Shown: piece by piece, positions 24,882-34,479 of the stretch
Layout of the letters: each line of letters begins with the position of its first letter
How positions within the stretch are numbered: the stretch's first letter is position 1
NCBI GenBank assembly: GCA_029210045.1
Contig: JARGNX010000003.1
Location: 192,072-256,071 of the forward strand
Length of the DNA: 64,000 bases
Direction: 5' to 3'
DNA from: Coxiellaceae bacterium
GTDB lineage: Bacteria > Pseudomonadota > Gammaproteobacteria > Coxiellales > Coxiellaceae
Made by a program: the position numbers and the translations under genes
Notes under the pieces: model-generated
What the model was told of the DNA's origin: nothing
Database searches by the model: none
The model's input: only the letters and a program-made list of their open reading frames with translations

Positions 24882-25301
24882 ATGAAAAGATTTTCAATGG
24901 CAGTGCTATCTGCGATAGCAGGCTGTGTATTTGCAGGTAATGTTCTCGCTGGCGATCCATTGTTGGAGATGACCTGTACGGGTGCTCAAATGAAGCAAGC
25001 TAATTTTTGCTCACAAGATTTGAGCAAAATGGATGACAGAAGTGTGGCGTGTTTTGCTAAAGTAGCTGTAAATGGCTGCAAGCAAATGAAAACCAAAATA
25101 AATTTACCTGGCAGCTGTGCTTGGGGCTTTATTAAAGGCAACTTGCATCGAGGCAGTGTTGGTTTTCGTTGTTCATATGAAAAGCGTTATGCCGACGCGG
25201 CTGGATTAAGCGCAGCAGACAGAGATGCGATCTACAACAATTGTGTCAATTATCAAAACCAAGCGATTGCCCCAGTAGCCAATGGCGGTTGTGGGTTTTA
25301 A
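24882..25301 (+). CDS. Exported cysteine-rich small protein
   Basis: A 139-residue protein starting at ATG 24882, with AGGA upstream; the TTG just before is not needed. A signal peptide (MKRFSMAVLSAIAGC to VLAG) precedes a mature part with eight cysteines (MTCTG, NFCSQ, VACFA, NGCKQ, GSCAW, FRCSY, NNCVN, GGCGF). These suggest up to four disulfides in the periplasm or outside the cell. No family was recognised. The next gene, an outer-membrane barrel, follows after 34 bases and may share the transcript. Confidence 0.65.
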   Translation: MKRFSMAVLSAIAGCVFAGNVLAGDPLLEMTCTGAQMKQANFCSQDLSKMDDRSVACFAKVAVNGCKQMKTKINLPGSCAWGFIKGNLHRGSVGFRCSYEKRYADAAGLSAADRDAIYNNCVNYQNQAIAPVANGGCGF

Positions 25302-25335
25302 TTGTCAATAAATAGAATATAAGCAAGGGGTGGGC

Positions 25336-26052
25336 GTGAAAAATTTAGCGCGTAGTTGTGCAGCTATAGTGTTAGCTGGACTTTCGTTATCGTGTTTTGC
25401 AGGCGGTATTGCTGTTAGGGAGAGCAGAAAGTCCGTTGACTTCAATACGCCTTATCCTTTTTATATTGGCGCCTCGGTTGGCTACGGCTCGACTGACTGG
25501 AGTATGTTAACTGCATTACCAGGGCAGGCGGCGTCGTCAGTGAGTCCAGTGTCAGCTGATGATACCGGTGTAACCGGTGGTTTTATGCTTGGCTATCAAT
25601 TTAGTAAGATGTTTGCTTTTGAATTTAGCTACAGCCATTTTCCTCGTACAACGTTAAAATTCGACCCGTGGAGCATTTATTGGAATAATGATCTTAGAAC
25701 TGATGCTGATCCCACAACTCGTTACTTGCATACGGAGACTGATGCGTTCGGCTTTGTTGGTAAATTCATCGTCCCAGTGAGAGATACCGATAGCTTCTAT
25801 GCTTTTGCCAGTGCTGGCTTGGGGGTTGTGCATCGTAGCTTTGAGGAATATCCAGATATTTTTCCACCTACTAATCACGTAGGTGCTACATTCGGTGTGG
25901 GTATGATTTTTGTTATCAATCGTCACCTTACAGCTGAAACTGCATTCCAGTATTACACAGGTTATGGCAAGGCAGCAGATGGTCCAGTGATTAAATATGT
26001 GCCATTCTTGTATCAAGGCTATTTGGATTTAGCTTACCACTTTGCGTTTTAA
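25336..26052 (+). CDS. Outer-membrane beta-barrel protein (OmpA/OmpW-like porin fold)
   Basis: A 238-residue protein. The GTG at 25336 is favoured by AAGGGG five bases upstream; an in-frame GTG lies at 25330. A signal peptide ends SLSCFAG. The mature part alternates hydrophobic and polar residues as in amphipathic strands: YPFYIGASVGYG, TGGFMLGYQFSKMFAFEFSY, FYAFASAGLGVVHR, HVGATFGVGMIFVIN. It ends LDLAYHFAF, with the C-terminal Phe used as a BAM recognition signal. It is probably an eight-stranded barrel of the Opa/OmpW kind; ligand unknown. Confidence 0.8.
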   Translation: MKNLARSCAAIVLAGLSLSCFAGGIAVRESRKSVDFNTPYPFYIGASVGYGSTDWSMLTALPGQAASSVSPVSADDTGVTGGFMLGYQFSKMFAFEFSYSHFPRTTLKFDPWSIYWNNDLRTDADPTTRYLHTETDAFGFVGKFIVPVRDTDSFYAFASAGLGVVHRSFEEYPDIFPPTNHVGATFGVGMIFVINRHLTAETAFQYYTGYGKAADGPVIKYVPFLYQGYLDLAYHFAF

Positions 26053-26351
26053 GCCACGTATTCCTCAGCCACCTCAAACACACGTCTATTGGCAGCCACT
26101 TGGCTGCCAAACTGTTGGGTTATATCCTGTGGTAAGCAGCTGGGATATGCCTTTAAAAATAATTGCAAAGCAAAGTGATCTTCGAACGCAAAGTAGAGCG
26201 TGATTTGTTGCGGTAAATCCTGGTTGCGCTGGATGCGGCTATACAGAGCTCCGGAGTGATCCGTCGTTTGTTTGGCGTAGCTTTGCAGGCTGGCATATAC
26301 GCGTGCTTGTATGCACGGTTCTATCATCATGTTTATTTCGCAAATCATCAT
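26049..26351 (-). CDS. Small hypothetical protein, possibly DUF4286-like
   Basis: A 100-residue soluble protein with a strong ribosome site (AAGGAG) six bases before its ATG, which supports a real gene. Its pattern (MMICEINMMIEPCIQARVYA, then ITLYFAFEDHFALQLFLKAY) resembles the small ferredoxin-like DUF4286 fold, with an initial strand, a helix and a second strand. This resemblance is weak. It is convergent with the barrel gene, overlapping its stop by 4 bases. Confidence 0.55.
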   Translation of the reverse strand: MMICEINMMIEPCIQARVYASLQSYAKQTTDHSGALYSRIQRNQDLPQQITLYFAFEDHFALQLFLKAYPSCLPQDITQQFGSQVAANRRVFEVAEEYVA

Positions 26352-26670
26352 ACGCTTCTCCTTGCGGGGGGTGATTATTGAACGGGGTTTGGCTAAAAAA
26401 GTTAATGATCATCATTTTATGTATTTCCAGGGTCAAATAAACAGACCAGTCCTTTGGTTAGTTTGAGTAGTGTGATTATGACAAGCTTTCTTTACAGAAA
26501 TGTTACAAGTTTATGTAATATTCAATATCGATCTGTTAACTGTTAACTGATCTAGGTTAAGCATTGATTGATATCTGATATTCACAGCATGGCATTTGTG
26601 GTAGTTTGCAATGGATCCCGCATTAAGTGCGGGATGACAAATGGAGGGGTTAAAAGTTCAAGGAGGACTA
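26352..26670. other. Intergenic region with one palindromic element
   Basis: No gene is seen. At 26615-26635 a perfect hairpin (ATCCCGCA, 5-base loop, TGCGGGAT) followed by GACAA belongs to the dispersed TGGATCCC...GGGATGACA element family. It sits about 30 bases upstream of the oxygenase start codon, so it would be in the mRNA leader. The AT-rich stretch 26440-26600 likely carries promoters for both flanking genes. Confidence 0.7.
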
Positions 26671-28453
<1,783 letters not shown>

Positions 28454-28456
28454 AAC

Positions 28457-28530
28457 ACTGGGGTGCTACGAATAGTGGCTGAGATTATACCCGCATAACT
28501 TGAACCAGATAATGCTGGCGTAAGGATAAA
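28457..28530 (+). promoter_or_regulatory. TPP riboswitch (thi-box)
   Basis: The sequence contains the conserved thi-box blocks in order: CTGGGGTGC, GTGGCTGAGATTATACCC, then TTGAACCAGATAATGCTGG and CGTAAGGATA. The AAGGA at the 3' end is also the ribosome site of the gene starting at 28535, so TPP binding should block translation by hiding it. The aptamer begins almost at the hemF stop codon, leaving no room for a separate promoter between them. Confidence 0.96.
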
Positions 28531-28534
28531 CATA

Positions 28535-29098
28535 GTGAAGCACCATACCTTTTTAGATCCGCTTGGGTCTATTTTCTCATCAGTATCTACAGTTTTTTAT
28601 GTGTTAGCACATTGGTTGGCTTGGCCGGCTAGTTTGATTGCGATATTAATTAATGGCTATTTGTATTTTAGTACTGGGTTATATGCCGATATGACAAAAG
28701 AAGTTATTTACTTGGCTTTAACTGTGTATGGTTGGTATGAATGGCGGCGCGGTGGGAAGAACCATAAGCCGATACCCATTAGTCATATTAAATGGCGAGA
28801 GGTGGGGGTTTTATTATTAATTTTTATCATAGGCTGCGTAGCGGTATATGAGCTGTTGGTGCACTTTACTCCGTCAAAAGTCCCGCTGTGGGATGCCGCA
28901 ACCACAACGCTAAGCTTAATAGCTGAGTGGATGGTTTGTCGTAAGTACATAGAAAATTGGATTTTGTGGGGAGTTGTTGATGCTATGTACATCGGTTTAT
29001 ATTTTCATAAAGGTTTGCCGGCGCATGGCCTAGAGATGAGCGCCTATGTGGTGATTGCACTGATTGGCTATTGGTTGTGGCATAGGAAAATGAGCTAA
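28535..29098 (+). CDS. pnuT: PnuC-family transporter, probable thiamine transporter PnuT
   Basis: A 187-residue membrane protein with about seven hydrophobic segments and the family's aromatic pattern (LTVYGWYEWRRGG, ENWILWGVVDAMYIGLYF). PnuC proteins import nicotinamide riboside, and PnuT members import thiamine. The TPP riboswitch directly upstream (28457-28530) decides in favour of thiamine. The start is GTG at 28535, spaced correctly from AAGGA in the riboswitch. Uptake is by facilitated diffusion with intracellular trapping in this family. No thiamine kinase gene is adjacent. Confidence 0.9.
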   Translation: MKHHTFLDPLGSIFSSVSTVFYVLAHWLAWPASLIAILINGYLYFSTGLYADMTKEVIYLALTVYGWYEWRRGGKNHKPIPISHIKWREVGVLLLIFIIGCVAVYELLVHFTPSKVPLWDAATTTLSLIAEWMVCRKYIENWILWGVVDAMYIGLYFHKGLPAHGLEMSAYVVIALIGYWLWHRKMS

Positions 29099-29190
29099 CC
29101 AGTTGCTGCTATGCGCATTACGCAGTGGCTTCATGCCCCGGCTCATTTGTGATATGCTGTGCCACCAAATAATGAGCAAGGATTAACCGC

Positions 29191-30231
29191 ATGGTAAAGT
29201 TAGTCACCGTTGATGATGTCACTCGTATTGTCCATGAAATAACAATCGAAAAATTCTTATTGGATTTAATTGAGTACTTACGTGCTGATTATGCTGATTG
29301 GGAGAAATTCCAAAAATCCCCCCGTCATGCAACCCACTTGTCATATGGCGTTTTGGAATTAATGCCTATTTGTGGCGAAAAGTACTATGCGTATAAGTAT
29401 GTGAATGGTCACCCAGGTAATCCTAAAAAAGATCTGCAAACCATCGTAGCAATGGGGATGTTGGCTGATGTAGAGTCAGGTTATCCGCTCATGATTAGTG
29501 AGATGACATTGCTAACAGCTTTTCGAACGGCTGCAACTGCTGCATTGTTTTCTCAATACCTAGCGAAAAAAGATTCGAATGTATTGGCTATGATTGGTTC
29601 TGGTGCACAATCTGAATTTCAGGCGCAAGCAATGAAGGTGGCTTGTGGTATCGATACTATTCAGTATTATGATGTTGATCCCCAAGCAATGAAAAAATTC
29701 GCCCGTAATATGGCAACTAGCGGCCTTAAGTTAGTGGCGTGTGATAATGGTCGTCAGGCAGTTAAAGGCGCGGATATTATTACTACGTGCACAGCAGATA
29801 AGCGTAAAGCCCAGGTGTTGTTTAATGATTGGCTCGAACCCGGGCAACATATTAATGGTTTAGGTGGAGATTGCCCGGGCAAAACTGAATTCGAAGCGAG
29901 TATTCTAGATCGAGGAAATATATTTATTGAGTTTGCTGAACAAACGGCTATTGAAGGCGAGGTACAGCATTTGGATGATATTTCACACTGTATAGAAATG
30001 CATAAAGTTGTTCGTGGTCAACACCCAGGCCGTGAAAGTGATGATGAAATTACGATATATGATTCAGTTGGTTTTTCTTTAGAGGATTACGCTGTACTGC
30101 GTTATATTTATCAATTATCGAATGACCATGGTTTTGGTACAACGCTACCAATGATTCCTGATATTGCCGACCCTAAAGATTTATATTCTGCACTTAGCCA
30201 AGCAGCACCTTTAATGAAAAGAGTGGTGTAA
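29191..30231 (+). CDS. Ornithine cyclodeaminase family protein
   Basis: A 346-residue OCD/mu-crystallin-family enzyme. It has AYKYVNGHPGNPKKD (substrate-side Lys region), the Rossmann motif VLAMIGSGAQSEFQ, and GLGGDCPGKTEFE with the Asp used in catalysis. Its length and the GGDCPGKTE motif match true ornithine cyclodeaminases, which convert L-ornithine to L-proline plus ammonia using bound NAD. It stands alone, after a 92-base gap from pnuT. No arginase or other ornithine gene is nearby. Confidence 0.88.
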   Translation: MVKLVTVDDVTRIVHEITIEKFLLDLIEYLRADYADWEKFQKSPRHATHLSYGVLELMPICGEKYYAYKYVNGHPGNPKKDLQTIVAMGMLADVESGYPLMISEMTLLTAFRTAATAALFSQYLAKKDSNVLAMIGSGAQSEFQAQAMKVACGIDTIQYYDVDPQAMKKFARNMATSGLKLVACDNGRQAVKGADIITTCTADKRKAQVLFNDWLEPGQHINGLGGDCPGKTEFEASILDRGNIFIEFAEQTAIEGEVQHLDDISHCIEMHKVVRGQHPGRESDDEITIYDSVGFSLEDYAVLRYIYQLSNDHGFGTTLPMIPDIADPKDLYSALSQAAPLMKRVV

Positions 30232-30244
30232 TTAATTTTTTAAG

Positions 30245-31945
30245 TTACTGTTGCTGCTTTAAAAGTTGAATGGCCTGGTCAAAGTCGAGGGGTTTACTAA
30301 GGTAATAACCTTGTCCTTGGTTGCAGCCGCTTTGGATGAGAAATTGTAATTGTTCTTCAGTTTCAACACCCTCTGCGATTACGTTTAGGTCGAGGTCTTT
30401 TGCAAGCGATATGATAGCGCGTACAATGGCTGCATCATTTTCATCTTCAGGGATATCTGTGACAAATCCTTTGTCTATTTTTAAACCATCAATTGGTAGG
30501 CGTTTTAAGTGACTGAGTGATGAATAGCCTGTTCCAAAATCATCAATATCGATGCGAACCCCAAAGTCATGTAAATGTTGTAATGCTTGTTCAGTCGACT
30601 TTGAGTATGCCATGATTGCAGTCTCTGTTATTTCAACTTCGAGTTGCTCGGGCAATAAATGATGAGTCTCCATTTCTTTTTGTAGCAATGTAAAAATTGA
30701 ACCTTTGCTAATTTGGATGGGAGAAATATTAATTGCGAATGTTAATTCTTGAGTGGTATAAGTTTTCAATTTAGCTAGGGCCTCACAAGCATGAGTAATC
30801 ACCCATTCACCGATGTCAACAATCAAACCAGTTTCTTCAGCAACAGGTATAAAATCATCAGGTGGTATCTGTCCGTTCTTCGGATGATCCCAGCGTAATA
30901 AAAACTCAAATCCTATGACACGTTGAGGTGAGAATTGAAATTTTGGCTGTAAGGCTAAGGAGAGTTCATTATTGCTGATGGCTTTATTTAGTGATTGTTC
31001 CATTTCCATTTTACTACTATGCGCAATATTTAATTCAGAGGTAAAAAACTGAAACGTATTTCGTCCTAATGCTTTTGAGCGGTACATGGCGATATCGGCA
31101 TTTTTTGTCAACGTTTCGGCATCATGACCCGCTTCAGGGTAGCAGGCTATGCCAATGCTTGATGATATATGCGCTTCATTGCCTTCTAAATCAAATGGTG
31201 CGGCTAATGCTTGATTGATTTTTTGTGCGACAGCTGCAGCGTTATCTGGACTGTTAATGTTAGGTAATATGATAGAAAATTCATCACCACCAAGCCGCGA
31301 AACGTAATCACCTTCACGCAATTCATTCAGTATTCGAGCTGCAGATTGTTGCAATAGTAAGTCACCAAAATGATGTCCAAGTGTATCATTAACGTCTTTA
31401 AATTTGTCTAAGTCTAGAAAAATTAGCGCTAACGCCGTATTGGTTCGCTCAGCATTTGCAAGTTCGTGTTGAATAGTGGTTTCATAATAATTGCGGTTGG
31501 GTAAGCCGGTTAAAGAGTCGGTGAGTGAGAGCTTTTCAAACTTATCAGTTGAGTCAAGTAATTTTTGACGCATCTTGGCGATACGCTCCATTGCATTTAT
31601 TTTAGCTTTGAGGATGGTGGTGTTAAATGGCTTGGTGAGATAATCATCGCCACCAGCATTTATACCCTCTACAATGGCGCTGTCATCAATCATGGCACTT
31701 AAGAAAATTATAGGAACCCAGTCATCCTTCTCATTATTGTATGCAGTTAATTGTTGTGCGCATTCATAGCCACTGAGTTTGTCCATAACAACGTCAAGTA
31801 TGATTAAATCGGGTTTTTTATTTTGAAAAGTTTCTAGCGTATCGCAAGGATCATTAACACAAATTGTAGTGTGACCAAGTTGCTCCAGTTGCTTCGATGT
31901 TATAAGCAGGCTAGTTTTGGAGTCGTCAACAATTAAAATTTTCAA
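30245..31945 (-). CDS. Response regulator with GGDEF and EAL domains
   Basis: About 566 residues from a TTG at 31945 that has GAGGGA seven bases upstream; no ATG is available. An N-terminal receiver (ILIVDDSKTS, phospho-acceptor Asp in LIILDVVMDKLSGYE, KP in DDYLTKPF) is followed by a GGDEF domain with intact RLGGDEFS and an upstream RxxD inhibitory site (REGD). The EAL domain has EFLLRW at the signature position and DDFGTGYSSLSHLK. Both c-di-GMP synthesis and hydrolysis are possible in principle. It is divergent from the chemosensory operon across about 70 bases, so phosphotransfer from that CheA is likely. Confidence 0.88.
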   Translation of the reverse strand: MKILIVDDSKTSLLITSKQLEQLGHTTICVNDPCDTLETFQNKKPDLIILDVVMDKLSGYECAQQLTAYNNEKDDWVPIIFLSAMIDDSAIVEGINAGGDDYLTKPFNTTILKAKINAMERIAKMRQKLLDSTDKFEKLSLTDSLTGLPNRNYYETTIQHELANAERTNTALALIFLDLDKFKDVNDTLGHHFGDLLLQQSAARILNELREGDYVSRLGGDEFSIILPNINSPDNAAAVAQKINQALAAPFDLEGNEAHISSSIGIACYPEAGHDAETLTKNADIAMYRSKALGRNTFQFFTSELNIAHSSKMEMEQSLNKAISNNELSLALQPKFQFSPQRVIGFEFLLRWDHPKNGQIPPDDFIPVAEETGLIVDIGEWVITHACEALAKLKTYTTQELTFAINISPIQISKGSIFTLLQKEMETHHLLPEQLEVEITETAIMAYSKSTEQALQHLHDFGVRIDIDDFGTGYSSLSHLKRLPIDGLKIDKGFVTDIPEDENDAAIVRAIISLAKDLDLNVIAEGVETEEQLQFLIQSGCNQGQGYYLSKPLDFDQAIQLLKQQQ

Positions 31946-32015
31946 TGATAAATCCCTCGACAATGGTTTGATTATTATAGTCTATAATCTTAGCTGTGGC
32001 ACCTGGAGAGCTATT

Positions 32016-32462
32016 ATGCAAGTACTCACGTTTACCTCGGCGAAACAATTATATTGTTGTGATTTGGATTGTGTATTACGTGTTATTAAAATACTTCAAC
32101 TTAAAGCTGTGCCTGGTATGCCAAATTATTTCAAAGGGTTAATGGATTACTATGGTACGCAAGTTTCAGTGATAGATTTGCTTGAGTATTTGGATGAAAC
32201 AATTGAGCTTAAGTATTCGCTAGAGACTCCAATTATTATGTTGCATCATGATGCTAAAATGCTAGGTTTAATAGTTGAAGAGGTGTTGGGTGTGTACGAT
32301 ATTGAGCATTCAGACCTTCAGGCGCTACCTGAAATAACTGCTAAAAAACAACTGCAAGGCACGATACATATAGGGAATGATTCAGCTTTAATGTTAGAAG
32401 TGCCGCAATTAATGTGCTTGTCTGATATTGGGGAAGGAGTTGCAGGTGGATCACATTCCTGA
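32016..32462 (+). CDS. CheW-like coupling protein (first of two)
   Basis: A 148-residue CheW-domain protein. ATG 32016 is preferred, with GGAG eight bases upstream; 33 upstream codons are open but overlap the divergent gene. Features include VLTFTSAKQLYCCDLDCVLRV, the conserved YYGTQVSVIDLLEYL, and LGLIVEEVLGVYDIE. It would link receptor and CheA in the array. It is the first gene of an eleven-gene run (32016-43476) in which nearly every gene overlaps or abuts the next. It corresponds in position to WspB of the Wsp system. Confidence 0.85.
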   Translation: MQVLTFTSAKQLYCCDLDCVLRVIKILQLKAVPGMPNYFKGLMDYYGTQVSVIDLLEYLDETIELKYSLETPIIMLHHDAKMLGLIVEEVLGVYDIEHSDLQALPEITAKKQLQGTIHIGNDSALMLEVPQLMCLSDIGEGVAGGSHS

Positions 32463-33882
32463 AAATACCCTTAAGTTAATATGCAAATATATTGAAAATA
32501 AGTTTGGGATTGTAATACAGTCCCATCAAACTGATTCATTAGAAAAATATCTCATTCGGATCTGTGGTACGAAAGATTATTCAAATATTGATGAGTATTT
32601 AAATAAGCTATGTTTCGATTCGGGAAATTCACCATTAATTAAAGACTTATGTGCCAATATTACAGTTGATGAAAGTTATTTTTTTAGGGATCAAAGCCAA
32701 ATGGATTTCTTGCAGCAAGCATTCTTACCAGAATTGATAAGAAAGCGTCGTGCAGAGGGGCGTCATGAGTTGAGGATCTGGAGTGCGGGCTGCTCTAATG
32801 GTCAGGAGCTGTACACTTTATTGATCATGCTAGATATGTTGCTTCCAGATAATGAGCTTTGGGATATTTACGCTATAGGTACTGATATTAATGAGGAAGT
32901 TTTAGCAAGGGCTCGTGCAGGTAAATACAGCTATTTGTCATTTAGAACCACCCCAGAGAGTATTCAAAGCGCATACTTCGAGCCTGCTGATGGTGCGCAA
33001 TCAGAACTCATTTATCAGGTGCGAAAAATAGCCAAGTTTTCACATCTTAATCTTAAGGAATTTGATCGCTATCCGTTAGTGGTGAATTGCAAAACTGGTA
33101 TTGATTTGATTTTATGCCGTAATGTGTTTATTTACCTCGATTATGATGTTGTAACCAAAATCATAGCAAGTTTTCTCAAGTGCATGGATAAAGATAGCAT
33201 ATTGATGCTAGGCCCTTCAGATATTATTCATAATCAAATAGAAGGTGCTGAACTTTGTCGTAATAAAGGTGTTATTTATTATAAACAGGCTAAAGAACAT
33301 ATTGATAAACAGGTAAAAGTTGAGAAGACATTTGAGAAAAAACAGACTATCTATCCTATAATCAGTGACACATTGCCCAGTAGTGAGAAGGAAGTCAGCG
33401 CAAAGAGCATCAATTGTCAAAGTGTTGATAGTGTAAGTGAAGGGGCTGTAGAAAAGGAAGAGGTATTAGAGGTATCGACACTACAAAAAATAGCTCTGCA
33501 GTGTGCTAATTCTGCAGAATACGAAAAAGGTCTTGAGATGATTGAGAAATGTATACAACAAGATGAATTTGATGCTGATAGTTATTATATCAAAGGGTTA
33601 ATAAGCTTGGGCCTTAAAAAATTCTCAGATGCTGGGGCATTCTTTAAAAGCGCACTATTTTTAAGAAATCAATTTCCTGAGGCGGCCTATCAATTAAGTG
33701 TTTGTATGAAATTGCAAGGTGATGTGGATTCGGGAAGGAAAATGATGGCATCAGCTTTAACAATGGCTAATGATCTTGATCCTGAAAAAAATCTAATAGA
33801 TATGCCTGGTGTAACTATCAGTGAATTTCGTGAGGTTTTGAAAGATGAAATTGAACGAAGTGATCAAGGTAGAGTGCAATGA
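32446..33882 (+). CDS. cheR: CheR-type chemoreceptor methyltransferase with C-terminal TPR
   Basis: About 478 residues from GTG 32446 (AAGGAG seven bases upstream, 17-base overlap with cheW). The CheR core has ITVDESYFFRDQSQM, the SAM-binding WSAGCSNGQELYTL, AIGTDINEEVLARARAGKY and DLILCRNVFIYLD. A variable linker (about 285-345) leads to a TPR-like tail (SAEYEKGLEMIEKCIQQD, DADSYYIKGLISLGLKKF, PEAAYQLSVCMKLQG). CheR-TPR fusions of this type are typical of WspC and similar non-flagellar systems. It would methylate glutamates of the MCP encoded at 34480. Confidence 0.9.
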   Translation: MDHIPENTLKLICKYIENKFGIVIQSHQTDSLEKYLIRICGTKDYSNIDEYLNKLCFDSGNSPLIKDLCANITVDESYFFRDQSQMDFLQQAFLPELIRKRRAEGRHELRIWSAGCSNGQELYTLLIMLDMLLPDNELWDIYAIGTDINEEVLARARAGKYSYLSFRTTPESIQSAYFEPADGAQSELIYQVRKIAKFSHLNLKEFDRYPLVVNCKTGIDLILCRNVFIYLDYDVVTKIIASFLKCMDKDSILMLGPSDIIHNQIEGAELCRNKGVIYYKQAKEHIDKQVKVEKTFEKKQTIYPIISDTLPSSEKEVSAKSINCQSVDSVSEGAVEKEEVLEVSTLQKIALQCANSAEYEKGLEMIEKCIQQDEFDADSYYIKGLISLGLKKFSDAGAFFKSALFLRNQFPEAAYQLSVCMKLQGDVDSGRKMMASALTMANDLDPEKNLIDMPGVTISEFREVLKDEIERSDQGRVQ

Positions 33883-34463
33883 GCGATTTGACATCAGCAT
33901 CATCAAGTGAGTATCAGCGATTATTAAATCAATTTAGTAGTAGCGATGAGCTGTCTGTTTTAGAAGATCGCGCAAAGGCATATTTACAACAAGATAGTAA
34001 TGAGCATATAAATCAAGAAGAATATATTCATTTCAGGTTAGGTAATACGGAATCTTATGCGATTAGCTACAAGTACGTCGAAGAAATACTAAACCCACAT
34101 GAAATAACCTATGTTCCATGTGTGCCGGATCATGTGGCTGGTGTCGTTAATCGTCGTAGTTCATTGTTAGCTGTATACGACTTAAAAAAATTGTTTTCAT
34201 TAGAGCCCCCTACACTGAAGTCCGAAAATATATGGGTGATCGTTGTTTCGTGTGGTCAGGTTGATTACACAACATGTATCTTAGCGGATGAAATATACGG
34301 TAATGAAAATTACCTAGTAGATGAATTAGCCTCCCCATTAAAATCAGCGGGCGTTAAAAATCTAAGTTATGTCAAAGGAATAATAGATGGCCGAGTTACA
34401 TTACTAGATATTCCTGCCATATTGTCAGATGAGAATTTAAAAGTTGCACAACGGGCGACTTGA
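33879..34463 (+). CDS. CheW-like coupling protein (second of two)
   Basis: A 194-residue protein with about 45 extra N-terminal residues before the CheW domain ([79 protein letters not shown]). It overlaps cheR by 4 bases. By position and size it corresponds to WspD. Two different CheW proteins in one array suggest distinct contacts with MCP and CheA. Confidence 0.85.
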   Translation: MSDLTSASSSEYQRLLNQFSSSDELSVLEDRAKAYLQQDSNEHINQEEYIHFRLGNTESYAISYKYVEEILNPHEITYVPCVPDHVAGVVNRRSSLLAVYDLKKLFSLEPPTLKSENIWVIVVSCGQVDYTTCILADEIYGNENYLVDELASPLKSAGVKNLSYVKGIIDGRVTLLDIPAILSDENLKVAQRAT

Positions 34464-34479
34464 AATAGGAGTATGTGTC

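Noticed and set aside
28535..29098. Nicotinamide riboside transporter function for the PnuC homologue
   Set aside because: The TPP riboswitch controlling the gene favours thiamine, although sequence alone cannot separate PnuC and PnuT.
31917..32015. N-terminal extension of the first CheW
   Set aside because: It overlaps the start of the divergent REC-GGDEF-EAL gene and lacks a ribosome site; ATG 32016 has GGAG at good spacing.
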